Source: Modestobacter sp.
GTDB lineage: Bacteria; Actinomycetota; Actinomycetes; Mycobacteriales; Geodermatophilaceae
Direction: 5' to 3'
Assembly: GCA_025933855.1 (NCBI GenBank)
Contig: JAICZD010000003.1
Coordinates: 1 to 36,512, forward strand
DNA: 36,512 nucleotides
The notes under the pieces: model-generated
Databases searched by the model: none
What the model was told of the DNA's origin: nothing
Seen by the model: only the letters and a program-made list of their open reading frames with translations
Part shown: positions 1-10,239 of the stretch, piece by piece
Layout: each line of letters starts with the position of its first letter
Numbering within the stretch: the first letter of the stretch is position 1
Position numbers and translations under genes: made by a program

Positions 1-1148
1 ACGCCGAGCAGCCGGTGTCCTCACCGGGCGTGTGGAACCGGGTCGACCACCGGCCGCTGGAGGGCCCGGTCTACGCGGTCACCCCGTTCAACTTCACCGC
101 GATCGCCGGCAACCTGCCCACCGCCCCGGCGCTGATGGGCAACACGGTGATCTGGAAGCCGGCGCCCACCCAGCAGTTCGCCGCGCACTTCCTGATGCAG
201 CTGCTCGAGGCCGCCGGGCTGCCGGCCGGGGTGATCAACATGCTGCCCGGCGACGGCGTCCCGGTCTCCGAGGTCGTGCTCGCCGACCGCGACCTCGCCG
301 GCATCCACTTCACCGGCTCCACCGCCGTCTTCCAGCACCTGTGGCGGACCGTCGGGCAGAACATCGCGAAGTACCGCGCCTACCCGCGGATCGTTGGCGA
401 GACCGGCGGCAAGGACTTCGTCGTCGCCCACCCCTCGGCCGACCTCGACGTGCTACGCACCGCCCTGGTCCGCGGCGCGTTCGAGTACCAGGGGCAGAAG
501 TGCTCGGCGGCCTCCCGGGCGTACGTGCCGCGCAGCATCTGGAGCCGGCTGCGCGACGACCTGGTCGGGGTCACCGAGTCGCTGCCGATGGGCGACGTCA
601 CCGACTTCTCCAACTTCATGGGCGCGGTCATCGACGGCCGGTCGTTCGCCAAGCTGTCCAAGGTCCTCGACGCCGCCGAGAACGACGACAAGCTCACCGT
701 GATCGCCGGCGGCACCGCCGATGACAGCGAGGGCTTCTTCGTGCGGCCGACCGTCATCGAGGGCACCGACCCCGGCCACGAGGTGTTCACCACCGAGTAC
801 TTCGGCCCGGTGCTCGCGGTGCACGTCTACGACGACGCGGACTACGACACCGTGCTGCGCCAGATGGAGTCCGCGGCGCCCTACGCGCTCACCGGCGCCG
901 TCATCGCCCAGGACCGCACGGCGATCGCACACGCGCAGCGGTTCCTGCGGCACGCGGCCGGCAACTTCTACGTCAACGACAAGCCGACCGGCGCCGTCGT
1001 CGGCCAGCAGCCCTTCGGCGGCGGCCGGGCCTCGGGCACCAACGACAAGGCCGGCGCCGCGCAGAACCTGCTCCGCTGGACCAGCACCCGGTCGATCAAG
1101 GAGACCTTCGTGCCGGCCACCGACCACCGCTACCCCTATATGAGCTGA
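1..1148 (+). CDS. pruA: Delta-1-pyrroline-5-carboxylate dehydrogenase, 3' part
   Basis: Oxidises glutamate semialdehyde/pyrroline-5-carboxylate to glutamate with NAD+, the second step of proline catabolism, in the cytosol. The frame is open from the first bases of the window, so the true start lies upstream; the visible 381 residues are the C-terminal two thirds of a family protein of about 540. Seen directly: the substrate/NAD segment TPFNFTAIAGN, the general-base glutamate in GETGGKDF, the nucleophilic cysteine in YQGQKCSAASR, and the C-terminal PFGGGRASGTN signature. It converges on the gluconokinase gene with a hairpin-rich gap between them. A prodH (proline dehydrogenase) neighbour would be expected upstream but is outside the window. 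The internal GTG at base 15 is not the start because homology continues before it. Confidence 0.95.
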   Translation, partial: AEQPVSSPGVWNRVDHRPLEGPVYAVTPFNFTAIAGNLPTAPALMGNTVIWKPAPTQQFAAHFLMQLLEAAGLPAGVINMLPGDGVPVSEVVLADRDLAGIHFTGSTAVFQHLWRTVGQNIAKYRAYPRIVGETGGKDFVVAHPSADLDVLRTALVRGAFEYQGQKCSAASRAYVPRSIWSRLRDDLVGVTESLPMGDVTDFSNFMGAVIDGRSFAKLSKVLDAAENDDKLTVIAGGTADDSEGFFVRPTVIEGTDPGHEVFTTEYFGPVLAVHVYDDADYDTVLRQMESAAPYALTGAVIAQDRTAIAHAQRFLRHAAGNFYVNDKPTGAVVGQQPFGGGRASGTNDKAGAAQNLLRWTSTRSIKETFVPATDHRYPYMS

Positions 1149-1156
1149 GGTCTGGT

Positions 1157-1192
1157 GGCCGCGGTAGCGGCCTCCGGCCCGACGACGGGGCC
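1157..1192. terminator. Hairpins between convergent pruA and gluconokinase genes
   Basis: Two GC-rich hairpins lie in the 75-bp gap between convergent stop codons. The first is GGCCGC/GCGGCC (1157-1162 with 1167-1172, loop GGTA). The second is GGCCC/GGGCC (1176-1180 with 1188-1192). There is no U tract, which is usual in high-GC actinobacteria, so bidirectional termination is inferred. Confidence 0.5.
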
Positions 1193-1223
1193 GCAGGCTC
1201 CCTGAGGAGGGCCGGGCAACGGC

Positions 1224-1802
1224 TCAGCGGCGGTCGGGACGGCTCCTGGTCGCGGTGCGGCCCGAAGGGTCGCGATGTGCATCGCCCAGGGCCGCGAGGA
1301 GGTCGTCGGCGGTGTCGGCGACCGAGCCCTCACCGGGGACGGCGGTGCCCGGCTCGTCGTCAGCCAGCGGCTCCAGGGTGGCCAGCTGGCTGCCGAGCAG
1401 GGACGCCGGCATGTAGTGCCCGGTCCGCTCCTGCAGCCGCTCGGTGAGCACCGCCTCTGAGGTGGCGACGTGGGCGAACCACACCGACGGGTGCCCCGCG
1501 CGGAGCAGGTCGCGGTAGCTGCGCTTGAGCGCCGAGCAGGTGACCAGGAAGGACTCGCCGGCCGCCTCGTGCTCACCGATCACCTCGGCGATGCGGCGCA
1601 GCCACGGCCAGCGGTCCTCGTCGTCCAGCGGAACGCCGCTGTGCATCTTGGCCACGTTCGCGGCCGGGTGCAGGTCGTCGCCCTCGATGTACTCCCAGCC
1701 GAGGCGGCGCGCGAGCTCCTCGGCCACGCTGGTCTTGCCGGATCCGGACACCCCCATGACGACGATCGAGGTGGTCCCGGGGATGCTGGCGGCAGGCTGC
1801 AT
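1224..1802 (-). CDS. gntK: Gluconokinase
   Basis: ATP-dependent phosphorylation of D-gluconate to 6-phosphogluconate, feeding the pentose phosphate pathway. The 192-residue product matches the usual GntK length. The P-loop GVSGSGKT is at residues 17-24, followed by the substrate region EGDDLHPAANVAKM and the P-loop-kinase segment VTCSALKRSYRDLLR. The ATG at 1802 was chosen because homology begins a few residues later; in-frame codons further upstream would run into the divergent MFS gene. It is transcribed divergently from the MFS transporter with 58 bp between starts. No gluconate permease is adjacent. The C-terminal 20 or so residues are polar and low in complexity. Confidence 0.93.
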   Translation of the reverse strand: MQPAASIPGTTSIVVMGVSGSGKTSVAEELARRLGWEYIEGDDLHPAANVAKMHSGVPLDDEDRWPWLRRIAEVIGEHEAAGESFLVTCSALKRSYRDLLRAGHPSVWFAHVATSEAVLTERLQERTGHYMPASLLGSQLATLEPLADDEPGTAVPGEGSVADTADDLLAALGDAHRDPSGRTATRSRPDRR

Positions 1803-1860
1803 GCCCCTGACCGTAGGCAACAGCGGCCGTCCATGGGCTGGGAAGGGGAGCGGGGACGAC
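1803..1860. promoter_or_regulatory. Divergent promoter region gntK / MFS transporter
   Basis: The 58 bp between the two divergent start codons must hold both promoters, or the promoters overlap the coding ends. A purine-rich stretch (GGGAAGGGGAGCGGGG) precedes the GTG of the transporter and can serve as its ribosome binding site. No clear operator palindrome was seen. Confidence 0.4.
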
Positions 1861-3039
1861 GTGCAGGGGACGACGGGGACGGGCGCCGGCTCGCTGTGGC
1901 GGCTGCCGGCGGTGCGGTCCCTGGCCGCACTCACCGTGCTCGGCTTCCTCAGCTACTCGCTGCTGATCTCGGCGCTGCCGGCCTACGCCGCGGCCGGCGG
2001 AGCGGGGCTGACCGCCGCCGGATCGGTGACCACCGCGCTGCTGGTGACCACCGTGCTCGCGCAGGGGACGGTGCCGGCCATGGTGCGCCGGCACGGCCTG
2101 GGACGCGTGCTCACCGTAGGTCTGCTGGCACTCGGCCTGCCTGCGCCGCTGTACCTGGTCGCGGACGACGTCCGCTGGCTCGCCGCGGTGTCCGCGGTGC
2201 GCGGCATCGGCTTCGCCGTCCTCACCGTGCTGGGCTCGACGATCGCCGCCCGCGCCGTCCCGGCCGGGCGGCGGGGCGAGTCGATCGGCATCTACGGGTT
2301 GGCGGTCGCCCTCCCGACGCTGGCGGCGGTGCCCGGCGGCGCCGCGCTCACGCTGGCCGGCCACTTCGGCTGGGTGGCGCTGCTGGCCACCGGGACCGTG
2401 CTCGCGGTGGCCTTCGTGCCCGGGCTGGTGCGGGCGATCGGCCCGCCGGCCGAGGGTGGGCACGTCGGCTCCCGGGCGGCGGCGTCCGCGGCGGTCGCCC
2501 CGTCCGCCGTCCTGCTGGTCGTCACCCTCGCCGGCGGTGGGCTGGTCACCTTCCTGCCCATCGAGCGGCCGGACGGCGCGCTGGCCGCGGCCGCGCTCCT
2601 GGCGTTCGGGCTGACCGGCGCCGTCAGCCGCTGGCAGGCCGGGGTGCTCGTCGACCGGGTCGGCGCCCGCGTGCTGCTGCCCGGCTCGCTGCTCACCGGC
2701 ATCGCCGGGCTGCTGCTGGTCGCCGCCGGGCTGCACGCGGGAACCGGCGGCGATCCCGTGGTGCTGGCCGGCGCGGCCGCGTTCGGGCTGACCTACGGCG
2801 CCGTGCAGAACCTGACCCTGGTGATCGCCCTGGCGCGCGCCGGGGAACGCGGCACCGAGACGGTCAGCGCGGTGTGGAACGCCTGCTACGACAGCGGCAC
2901 CGCGATCGGCGCGCTCGCCGTGGGCGCCGTCGCCACCCAGCTGGGGCTGCCGCTCACCTACGCGGTGGTGGCCGGGCTCCTCGCGCTCGTGCTGCCGATG
3001 GCACTGACGCTGCCGCGGGCGCTGCGGTCAGCCCGCTGA
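1861..3039 (+). CDS. MFS transporter
   Basis: A 392-residue polytopic inner-membrane protein with about 12 hydrophobic segments, typical of major facilitator superfamily drug/metabolite exporters. The first segment is LAALTVLGFLSYSLLISALP. The conserved loop between helices 2 and 3 appears as VRRHGLGRVLTVGLLALGLP, and a second-half equivalent is VDRVGARVLLPGSLLTG. The GTG at 1861 was chosen because it follows a purine-rich ribosome binding site; the same frame is open far upstream but there it is the antisense of gluconokinase and has no hydrophobic character. The substrate cannot be deduced. Its last 12 bp overlap the convergent hypothetical gene. Confidence 0.85.
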   Translation: MQGTTGTGAGSLWRLPAVRSLAALTVLGFLSYSLLISALPAYAAAGGAGLTAAGSVTTALLVTTVLAQGTVPAMVRRHGLGRVLTVGLLALGLPAPLYLVADDVRWLAAVSAVRGIGFAVLTVLGSTIAARAVPAGRRGESIGIYGLAVALPTLAAVPGGAALTLAGHFGWVALLATGTVLAVAFVPGLVRAIGPPAEGGHVGSRAAASAAVAPSAVLLVVTLAGGGLVTFLPIERPDGALAAAALLAFGLTGAVSRWQAGVLVDRVGARVLLPGSLLTGIAGLLLVAAGLHAGTGGDPVVLAGAAAFGLTYGAVQNLTLVIALARAGERGTETVSAVWNACYDSGTAIGALAVGAVATQLGLPLTYAVVAGLLALVLPMALTLPRALRSAR

Positions 3040-3420
3040 CCCTTCCTCGCGCAGCCGGGCGGCTGCCTCGGCGAGGCGCTGCACGGTGCGCACCTCCTGG
3101 GCGGCCTCGCGCAACCAGCTGCGCAGCCCGTCGACGTCGCGGCGGTTGCGGTCGCGCAGCTGACCGAGCAGCACCTGGCGGGTGCTGGCCTGCGCCCGCA
3201 TCGCGGTCGGCAGCGTCCGGCCGGTGCGCCGGGCCAGCACGGTGAGGCCGGCACCGAGGAACACCAGCTCGCGGGGGTCGGACAACCCGGCCAGCAGTTC
3301 CTCGGCCTCGTCGGCGCGGCCGTCCTCGATCAGGTGCAGGTAGGTCCGGGCGCGGCGGGCCCCCACCTCGGCGGGGGTCTCGGACGGTGCGGTCACCTCC
3401 TCACTCTGCCTGCCGGTCAC
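3028..3420 (-). CDS. Hypothetical helical protein
   Basis: A 130-residue, Ala/Arg/Glu-rich, probably all-helical soluble protein that I do not recognise. It has no signal peptide, membrane segment or cysteines. The GTG start at 3420 overlaps the stop of the enoyl-CoA hydratase gene by 4 bp (GTGA), which supports translation as the second gene of a two-gene operon. Its 3' end overlaps the convergent MFS gene by 12 bp. Features such as REAAQEVRTVQRLAEAAARLREEG suggest an amphipathic helix or short coiled coil near the C terminus. Confidence 0.7.
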   Translation of the reverse strand: MTGRQSEEVTAPSETPAEVGARRARTYLHLIEDGRADEAEELLAGLSDPRELVFLGAGLTVLARRTGRTLPTAMRAQASTRQVLLGQLRDRNRRDVDGLRSWLREAAQEVRTVQRLAEAAARLREEGSAG

Positions 3421-4217
3421 CGACCGGCCCAGCGGGGGGCCCGCTTCTCCAGGTGCGCGGCGATGCCCTCCCGGCGGTCCTCCGACAGGTACGGGTTGGG
3501 CCCGACGTCCAGCCGCAGCGCGGTTGCCAGCGGCAGGTCCAGCGACTTCACCGCGGTCTCCTTCATCCGGCGCACCGACAGCGGGGCGTTGGCCGCGATC
3601 CGTTCCGCCAGCGCGAGAGCGGCCGGCAGCACCCCGTCCGCGGGCACGATCCGGTTCACCAGCCCCCAGCGCTCGGCGTCCTCGCTGGTCACGTACTCGC
3701 CGGTGAGCAGCATCTCCAGGGCGATGCCCATCGGCACCCGCTTGGGCAGCACCACCGAGCCGTAGTTCGCGCCCATCCCGATCGTGGCCTCCGGCAGACC
3801 CAGCTTGATGCCCGGTGCGGCGATCCGGATGTCGCAGGCCAGGGCCAGCTCGAAGCCGCCGGCGACCGCGTGCCCGGCCAGCGCGGCGACGACGGGCACG
3901 TAGGTCTCACCCACCACCTCGAACAGGTTCCGTCCGGCCCGGTTCATCGGCGGCCGGAAGTGCTCCCCGCGCCGGTCGGACTCGCGGATCTCCTTGAGGT
4001 CGAAGCCGGCGCAGAAGGCGGGTCCGTTGCCGGCGAGCACGATCGCCCGGACCGCCGGGTCCTCCGCGCACGCCAGCAGCTCCTCCACCAGGTCGGCCTG
4101 GACCGCCGAGGACAGCGCGTTGCGCCGCTCCGGCCGGTCCAGGGTGAGCACCCGGACGTACCCGCGGCTCTCGGTGACCAGGCCGGAGTCGTGGCGCTGC
4201 GCCGTCTGCTCGCTCAT
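3417..4217 (-). CDS. Enoyl-CoA hydratase/isomerase (crotonase) family protein
   Basis: A 266-residue crotonase-fold protein that probably hydrates or isomerises a 2-enoyl-CoA in fatty or aromatic acid degradation. The N-terminal strand RVLTLDRPERRNALSS and the oxyanion-hole segment AFCAGFDLKEIRESD are typical. The second conserved block, AGHAVAGGFELALACDIRIA, carries one of the two glutamates usually used as acid/base. The second glutamate is in LPEATIGM; the usual PGAGGTQRLPR that follows is replaced by GANYGSVVLPKRVP, so the reaction may differ from classical hydration. The ATG at 4217 was preferred to in-frame codons about 190 bp upstream because the added residues are low-complexity Arg/Pro. 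It overlaps the next gene by 4 bp. Confidence 0.9.
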   Translation of the reverse strand: MSEQTAQRHDSGLVTESRGYVRVLTLDRPERRNALSSAVQADLVEELLACAEDPAVRAIVLAGNGPAFCAGFDLKEIRESDRRGEHFRPPMNRAGRNLFEVVGETYVPVVAALAGHAVAGGFELALACDIRIAAPGIKLGLPEATIGMGANYGSVVLPKRVPMGIALEMLLTGEYVTSEDAERWGLVNRIVPADGVLPAALALAERIAANAPLSVRRMKETAVKSLDLPLATALRLDVGPNPYLSEDRREGIAAHLEKRAPRWAGR

Positions 4218-4438
4218 GGCCGCGATCCTGCCGTTCCCGGCGGCCCCGGGCTCGGCGGGGCGGGACCACCCCGGTCCGCACGACCTGCTCGGCGACGTGG
4301 CAGGTGCCCCCGACCGGCCTGCGGAACAGCCATAAGGACGCCGGCCGGCGTGCCGGTCCGGCGTGCGGTCCGGTGGACGTGGCGGACGATCCGGCGTTGG
4401 ATCCACCAGACCAGCGCGGACGGACGACGGGAGACCGG

Positions 4439-4825
4439 GTGAACCTGGAGAAGGTGGTCTTCGGCTTCTTCGTCGTGCTGGCCGCCACGCTGAACTTCGG
4501 CTTCTTCATCGGTGACATCTCCGACCCGTCACTGCACAACCCCTACGAGCTGTTCGCGGCGGTGGTGGTCAACCTGATCGCCACGGTGCTGAAGTTCGGT
4601 GACCGCACGCAGATCGGCGCGGTGCACCTGGCGACCAGCCTGGTCGCCGACCTCCAGCTGATCGGCGCATCGCTGGTGCTCGGCTACGCCGTCTACGTCT
4701 CCTCGGCGGGGCTCAACGCCGACTGGACGGCGAGCGTGGTGTCGCTGTCCGGCGGGGCACTGCTGGCCAACGTCGTCTCGGTGGTGCTGCTGGTCATCGA
4801 GACGGTGTCGTTCCACCGCGGCTGA
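4439..4825 (+). CDS. Small four-helix membrane protein, DUF6394-like
   Basis: A 128-residue protein with four hydrophobic segments (near residues 5-26, 37-55, 65-90 and 100-122). The loop FIGDISDPSLHNPYELF is conserved-looking, and LKFGDRTQIGAVHL follows the second helix. From memory this resembles the family annotated DUF6394; its function is unknown. The GTG at 4439 was taken because the upstream extension is Arg/Pro-rich and non-homologous. Only 11 bp separate its stop from the potassium channel start, so the pair is almost certainly one operon and the small protein may be a channel subunit or modulator. That role is inferred from context only. Confidence 0.75.
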   Translation: MNLEKVVFGFFVVLAATLNFGFFIGDISDPSLHNPYELFAAVVVNLIATVLKFGDRTQIGAVHLATSLVADLQLIGASLVLGYAVYVSSAGLNADWTASVVSLSGGALLANVVSVVLLVIETVSFHRG

Positions 4826-4836
4826 GCGAGGCCGAC

Positions 4837-6648
4837 GTGGGCAATCCGCTGCTGACCTTCTGGGCCAACCTGTTCGAGCGCCGGGAGGAGCCGCGCCCCC
4901 GGCGCACCGCGCTGCGCGTCGCCGCCGCGTCGGCGGCACAGGCATCGGCCACGATCTTCCTGATCATGCGGCGGATGCGCGCGCCGCTGATCGTGCTGAT
5001 CGCCATCTTCGCCGTCAGCGTGCTCGGCCTGACCCTGATCCCCGGTCAGGACGACGCCGGCCGGCCCTGGCGGATGGGCTTCTTCGACGCGTTCTACGTG
5101 ATGAGCTACACCGCGTCCACCATCGGCTTCGGTGAGATCCCGTACCCGTTCACCTACAGCCAGCGGATGTGGGTGACGGTCTCCATCTACCTGACGGTGA
5201 TCGGCTGGGCGTACGCCATCGGGTCGCTGCTGTCGCTGGTGCAGGACCGCGCGTTCCGCCAGGCGCTCGCGCTGCAGCACTTCACCCGCAAGGTGGCCCG
5301 GCTGCGCGAGCCGTTCCTGCTGATCGCCGGGTACGGGCGCACGGGGGAGCTGCTCGGGCACTCCATCGACGCGCTGGGCCGCCGGTTCGTCGTCCTGGAC
5401 ATCGACGGCGAGCGGATCGACAGCCTGGAGCTCGACTCCTACCACGCCGACGTCCCCGGCCTGACCGCCGATGCGCGCGACCCGGGGCACCTGGCCGTCG
5501 CCGGCCTGGACCACCCGTGGTGCGAGGCCGTGGTCGCCCTCACCGACGACGAGGAGGCCAACCTCGCCGTGGTGATGGCCGCCGAGCTGCTGCGCCCGGG
5601 GGTGCCGGTCATCGCCCGGGTGACGTCCCGGACGCTGGCCGAGCGGATGCAGGCTTTCGGCGAGCCCAGCACGGTCAACCCGTTCGACCGGTTCGGTGAC
5701 CACCTGCGGCTGGCACTGAAGGCCCCGGCGTCCTACCAGCTGCTGACCTGGCTGGAGAGCGGCCCGGGCGCGGAGCTGGAGCGCCGCGGCACGCCGCCAC
5801 GCAGCGGCCGGTGGGTGATCTGCGGGTACGGCCGGCTGGGTCACGAGCTGACCTCGGACCTGCGCGCCGAGGGGCTGGAGGTCACCGTCGTCGATCCGAA
5901 CCCGGCCGGCGCGGCCGATCACGGCGTGCTCGTCGGCGACGGCTCCGACCCGTGGGTGCTGGCCCAGGCCGACCTGGACGCCGCGGTCGGGTTCGTCGCC
6001 GGCACCGACAACGACACCACCAACCTGTCGCTGGTGGCCTCGGCCCGGCGGAGCAACCCGTCGCTGTTCATCTGCGCCCGGCAGAACCGGGCGGCCAGCG
6101 CGCCGCTGTTCGCCGCGATGGACATCGACGCCCGGCTGGTACCCAGCGAGGTGGTCGCCCACGAGGTCTACGCCCAGCTGTCCACACCGCTGCTGTGGCG
6201 GTTCCTCAAGGAGATGCCGGGCCAGGGCAACGACTGGGCGGCCGAGCTCACCGACCGCCTCACCGCGGTGTGCGGCCGGCACCTGCAGGCGCTGTGGAAG
6301 GTGCGGCTCAACGCCGCCGAGGCACCGGCCCTCGGCGCCTGGCTGGCGTCGGGGGAGGCCCGGCTGGGGGAGCTGATGCGCAATCCGGAGGACCGCGACC
6401 AGCCGCTGCACGCCGTGGCGCTGCTCGTGCTGCGCGGCGGCAGCGCCACGCTCGCCCCGGGTGGGGACTTCGTGCTCGCGCCCGATGACGAGCTGCTGCT
6501 GGCCGGCTGGCCGGCCGCCCGTCGCGCGCTGGGCATCACCCTGGTCGTGGACGCCGTCCTGGAGTACGTGGTGTCCGGCCGGCGGGTGCCCTCCAGCTGG
6601 ATCTGGCGCCGGCTGAGCCGCCGTCCCCGGCCGGTCACCAGCCCCTGA
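4837..6648 (+). CDS. Two-TM potassium channel with tandem RCK (TrkA-N) domains
   Basis: A 603-residue ligand-gated potassium channel subunit. Helix 1 is about residues 49-68, the pore loop carries the filter TIGFGEIP (95-102, a TxGFG variant of TVGYG), and helix 2 is about 111-134. A first Rossmann RCK domain starts near 161 (AGYGRTGELLG) and has the acidic nucleotide-binding tail VVLDIDGERI. A second starts near 326 (CGYGRLGHELTSDL, then VVDPNP), which suggests an MthK/GsuK-like tandem arrangement within one chain. A C-terminal region of about 110 residues resembles TrkA-C. GTG start, 11 bp after the small membrane protein gene. Nucleotide or cation gating is family knowledge, not shown here. 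Confidence 0.9.
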   Translation: MGNPLLTFWANLFERREEPRPRRTALRVAAASAAQASATIFLIMRRMRAPLIVLIAIFAVSVLGLTLIPGQDDAGRPWRMGFFDAFYVMSYTASTIGFGEIPYPFTYSQRMWVTVSIYLTVIGWAYAIGSLLSLVQDRAFRQALALQHFTRKVARLREPFLLIAGYGRTGELLGHSIDALGRRFVVLDIDGERIDSLELDSYHADVPGLTADARDPGHLAVAGLDHPWCEAVVALTDDEEANLAVVMAAELLRPGVPVIARVTSRTLAERMQAFGEPSTVNPFDRFGDHLRLALKAPASYQLLTWLESGPGAELERRGTPPRSGRWVICGYGRLGHELTSDLRAEGLEVTVVDPNPAGAADHGVLVGDGSDPWVLAQADLDAAVGFVAGTDNDTTNLSLVASARRSNPSLFICARQNRAASAPLFAAMDIDARLVPSEVVAHEVYAQLSTPLLWRFLKEMPGQGNDWAAELTDRLTAVCGRHLQALWKVRLNAAEAPALGAWLASGEARLGELMRNPEDRDQPLHAVALLVLRGGSATLAPGGDFVLAPDDELLLAGWPAARRALGITLVVDAVLEYVVSGRRVPSSWIWRRLSRRPRPVTSP

Positions 6649-6660
6649 CCTCCTGCCGGG

Positions 6661-6705
6661 ACGGCGAAGCGGCTCCCCCCCCGGAGGAAGGAGCCGCTTC
6701 GTCCC
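6661..6705. terminator. Bidirectional hairpin terminator
   Basis: A strong inverted repeat, GAAGCGGCTCC (6666-6676) with GGAGCCGCTTC (6690-6700), can be extended outward by GGAC/GTCC after a small bulge. It sits between the convergent potassium channel and catC genes, right after the channel stop codon. It is the best terminator-like structure in the first 10 kb. Confidence 0.75.
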
Positions 6706-6728
6706 GGCCGGCGCCGTGTGCCGCTGGG

Positions 6729-7034
6729 TCAGCCGGCGTCCGCGGGTACGTACGCGATGTCGGACGGATGCGCGGCCAGCGGCGTCACCGTGACGGTCAT
6801 GTACGGGAACAGCGGCAGGCCCCAGAGGATCTCGTGCAGCTGGTCGTTGCCGTCCACCTCGAAGATGCTGAGGTTGGCGTACTCACCCACGCAGCGCCAG
6901 ATGTGGGGCCAGTGCCCCGAGCGTTGCCAGCCCTGGGAGTAGGCCTTCTCCCGGGCCAGCAGGTCGTCACGCTGCGCCGGGTCCATGTCCGGCGGGAGCG
7001 CCACCACCATGTGGACGGCGTACCGCTGGGTCAT
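6729..7034 (-). CDS. catC: Muconolactone delta-isomerase
   Basis: Converts (+)-muconolactone to 3-oxoadipate enol-lactone in the catechol branch of the beta-ketoadipate pathway; family members form cytosolic decamers. The 101-residue length is close to the usual 92-107. Typical segments are VHMVVALPPDMD, RSGHWPHIWRCVGEYANLSIFEV, LHEILWGLPLFPYM and the C-terminal VTPLAAHPSD. It is the last gene of the catR-B-A-C run, 34 bp after catA, and is followed by the bidirectional terminator. The enol-lactone hydrolase that would act next is not in the window. Confidence 0.95.
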   Translation of the reverse strand: MTQRYAVHMVVALPPDMDPAQRDDLLAREKAYSQGWQRSGHWPHIWRCVGEYANLSIFEVDGNDQLHEILWGLPLFPYMTVTVTPLAAHPSDIAYVPADAG

Positions 7035-7068
7035 CTGCCGACCTTCCCGCGGACCTGCCAGGAGCCGG

Positions 7069-9109
<2,041 letters not shown>

Positions 9110-9113
<4 letters not shown>

Positions 9114-10045
9114 CGGGATCCTCCGAGGGGGACGGCGAGCGGGTCGGCGAGGTCGACGTCGGGCGTGGTGAAGCCGTTGGCCTCCAGCGCCTCCAGCAGC
9201 CGGGCCAGGGCGGGGGACCGGTCGTCGCAGCGCCAGGCGAGGGCCAGGTCGATGTGCACGTCGTCGGCGACCGGCACGTACCGGACGCCGTCCACCCGCA
9301 GGGCGAGGGCGGACTCGGGCAGCAGCGCCACGCCCAGACCGGCCGCGACGAGGGTGAGCATGGTGGAGGACTCGGCGGCCTGGTGGACCTGCCGCGGCGC
9401 GAAGCCGGCGCCGAGACATGCCTGGGTCACCACGGCGTTGACCGCGGAGTCCGCAGCGCTGTACAGGACGAAGCCCTCGTCGCGCAGCTCGGCCAGCCCG
9501 ACCGGCTCCTCCCCGGCCAGCCGGTGCCCCTGGCCCACGGCGAGCACCAGCCGCTCGCGGGAGACCAGCCGGGCGGACAGGCCGGTGCGGCGCAGCGGCG
9601 GGCGGAGCACGGCCAGGTCGATCCGGTCCTCCACCAGGGCGAGTTCCTGCGCCGGGGTGAGCAGGTCGGGCTGGAACCGCAGCACCAGGCCCGGCATCTC
9701 GCGGGCGGCGATCCGCGCCAGCCGGGGCACCTGGCGGAAGGCGGCGAGCCCGGTCGCCCCGACGCGGAGCAGACCGGTGCTGCCGGCGGCGACGAGCGTG
9801 ACCCGCCGCTGGGCGTCCTCGACGGAGGCAAGGATCCGCAGGGCGTCGCTGAGCAGCGACTCGCCCGCGGCGGTGAGCTCGACCCGGCGGGTGGTCCGGT
9901 CGAACAGCGTGGCCCCGACCTCACCCTCCAGCTGGCGGATCGCCTGGGACAGCGGCGACTGGGCCATGTGCAGCCGCTCGGCCGCTCGGCCGAAGTGCCG
10001 GGTCTGGGCGACGGCGACGAAGTAGCGCAGCTGACGGATCTCCAT
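9110..10045 (-). CDS. catR: LysR-family regulator of the catechol/benzoate genes
   Basis: A 311-residue LysR-type activator. The N-terminal winged helix-turn-helix (about 1-62) reads MEIRQLRYFVAVAQTRHFGR and continues with AAERLHMAQSPLSQAIRQLE. A periplasmic-binding-like effector domain spans about 90-300. The ATG at 10045 has a perfect GGAGGAGGGG upstream. In characterised cat systems CatR responds to cis,cis-muconate. Here it is unusual in being the first gene of the catB-A-C operon rather than divergent from it; the genes divergent from it are benAB. It could therefore control both its own operon and ben from the shared 265-bp region. Effector and targets are inferred. Confidence 0.88.
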
Positions 10046-10111
10046 CGGCCCCTCCTCCGTCGACGGTGTGACCAGGCCAACGTAAGACCCGAGAGCATGT
10101 AGCCGCAAAGA

Positions 10112-10131
10112 CCGAATTCGGCTGGATCCAG
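10112..10131. promoter_or_regulatory. Two abutting palindromes, candidate operator
   Basis: CCGAATTCGG (10112-10121) is followed without a gap by CTGGATCCAG (10122-10131). Each is a perfect 10-bp dyad and the centres are 10 bp apart, close to one helical turn, so two dimers could bind the same face of the DNA. The pair lies about 67 bp upstream of catR and 180 bp upstream of benA. Confidence 0.4.
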
Positions 10132-10239
10132 ACGCTGTGGATCTCGATGAGTGCCGGGTCAGGACTAGGCAATCTGCCGACGCGCTGGGTGAGGCCCGTC
10201 ACCAAGAGTGGACCGCACTGCACTCCATGTCCGCCACCG

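Noticed and set aside
1573-2736. Long minus-strand frame opposite the MFS transporter and gluconokinase upstream region
   Set aside because: Gln/Arg/Gly-rich antisense shadow typical of high-GC genes; no hydrophobic or family pattern.
4345-4369. Tandem near-copies of CCGGCGTGC(C)GGT upstream of the small membrane protein gene
   Set aside because: Two imperfect 12-13 bp units in GC-rich sequence; too short and too simple to call a repeat or operator.
4693-6411. 572-codon frame opposite the potassium channel
   Set aside because: Complementary-frame artefact; the sense strand has clear channel and RCK motifs.
10143-10157. CGATGAGTGCCGG upstream of benA as a third copy of the element at 24778 and 28252
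   Set aside because: Only about ten bases resemble the block, and the palindrome and spacing are missing.
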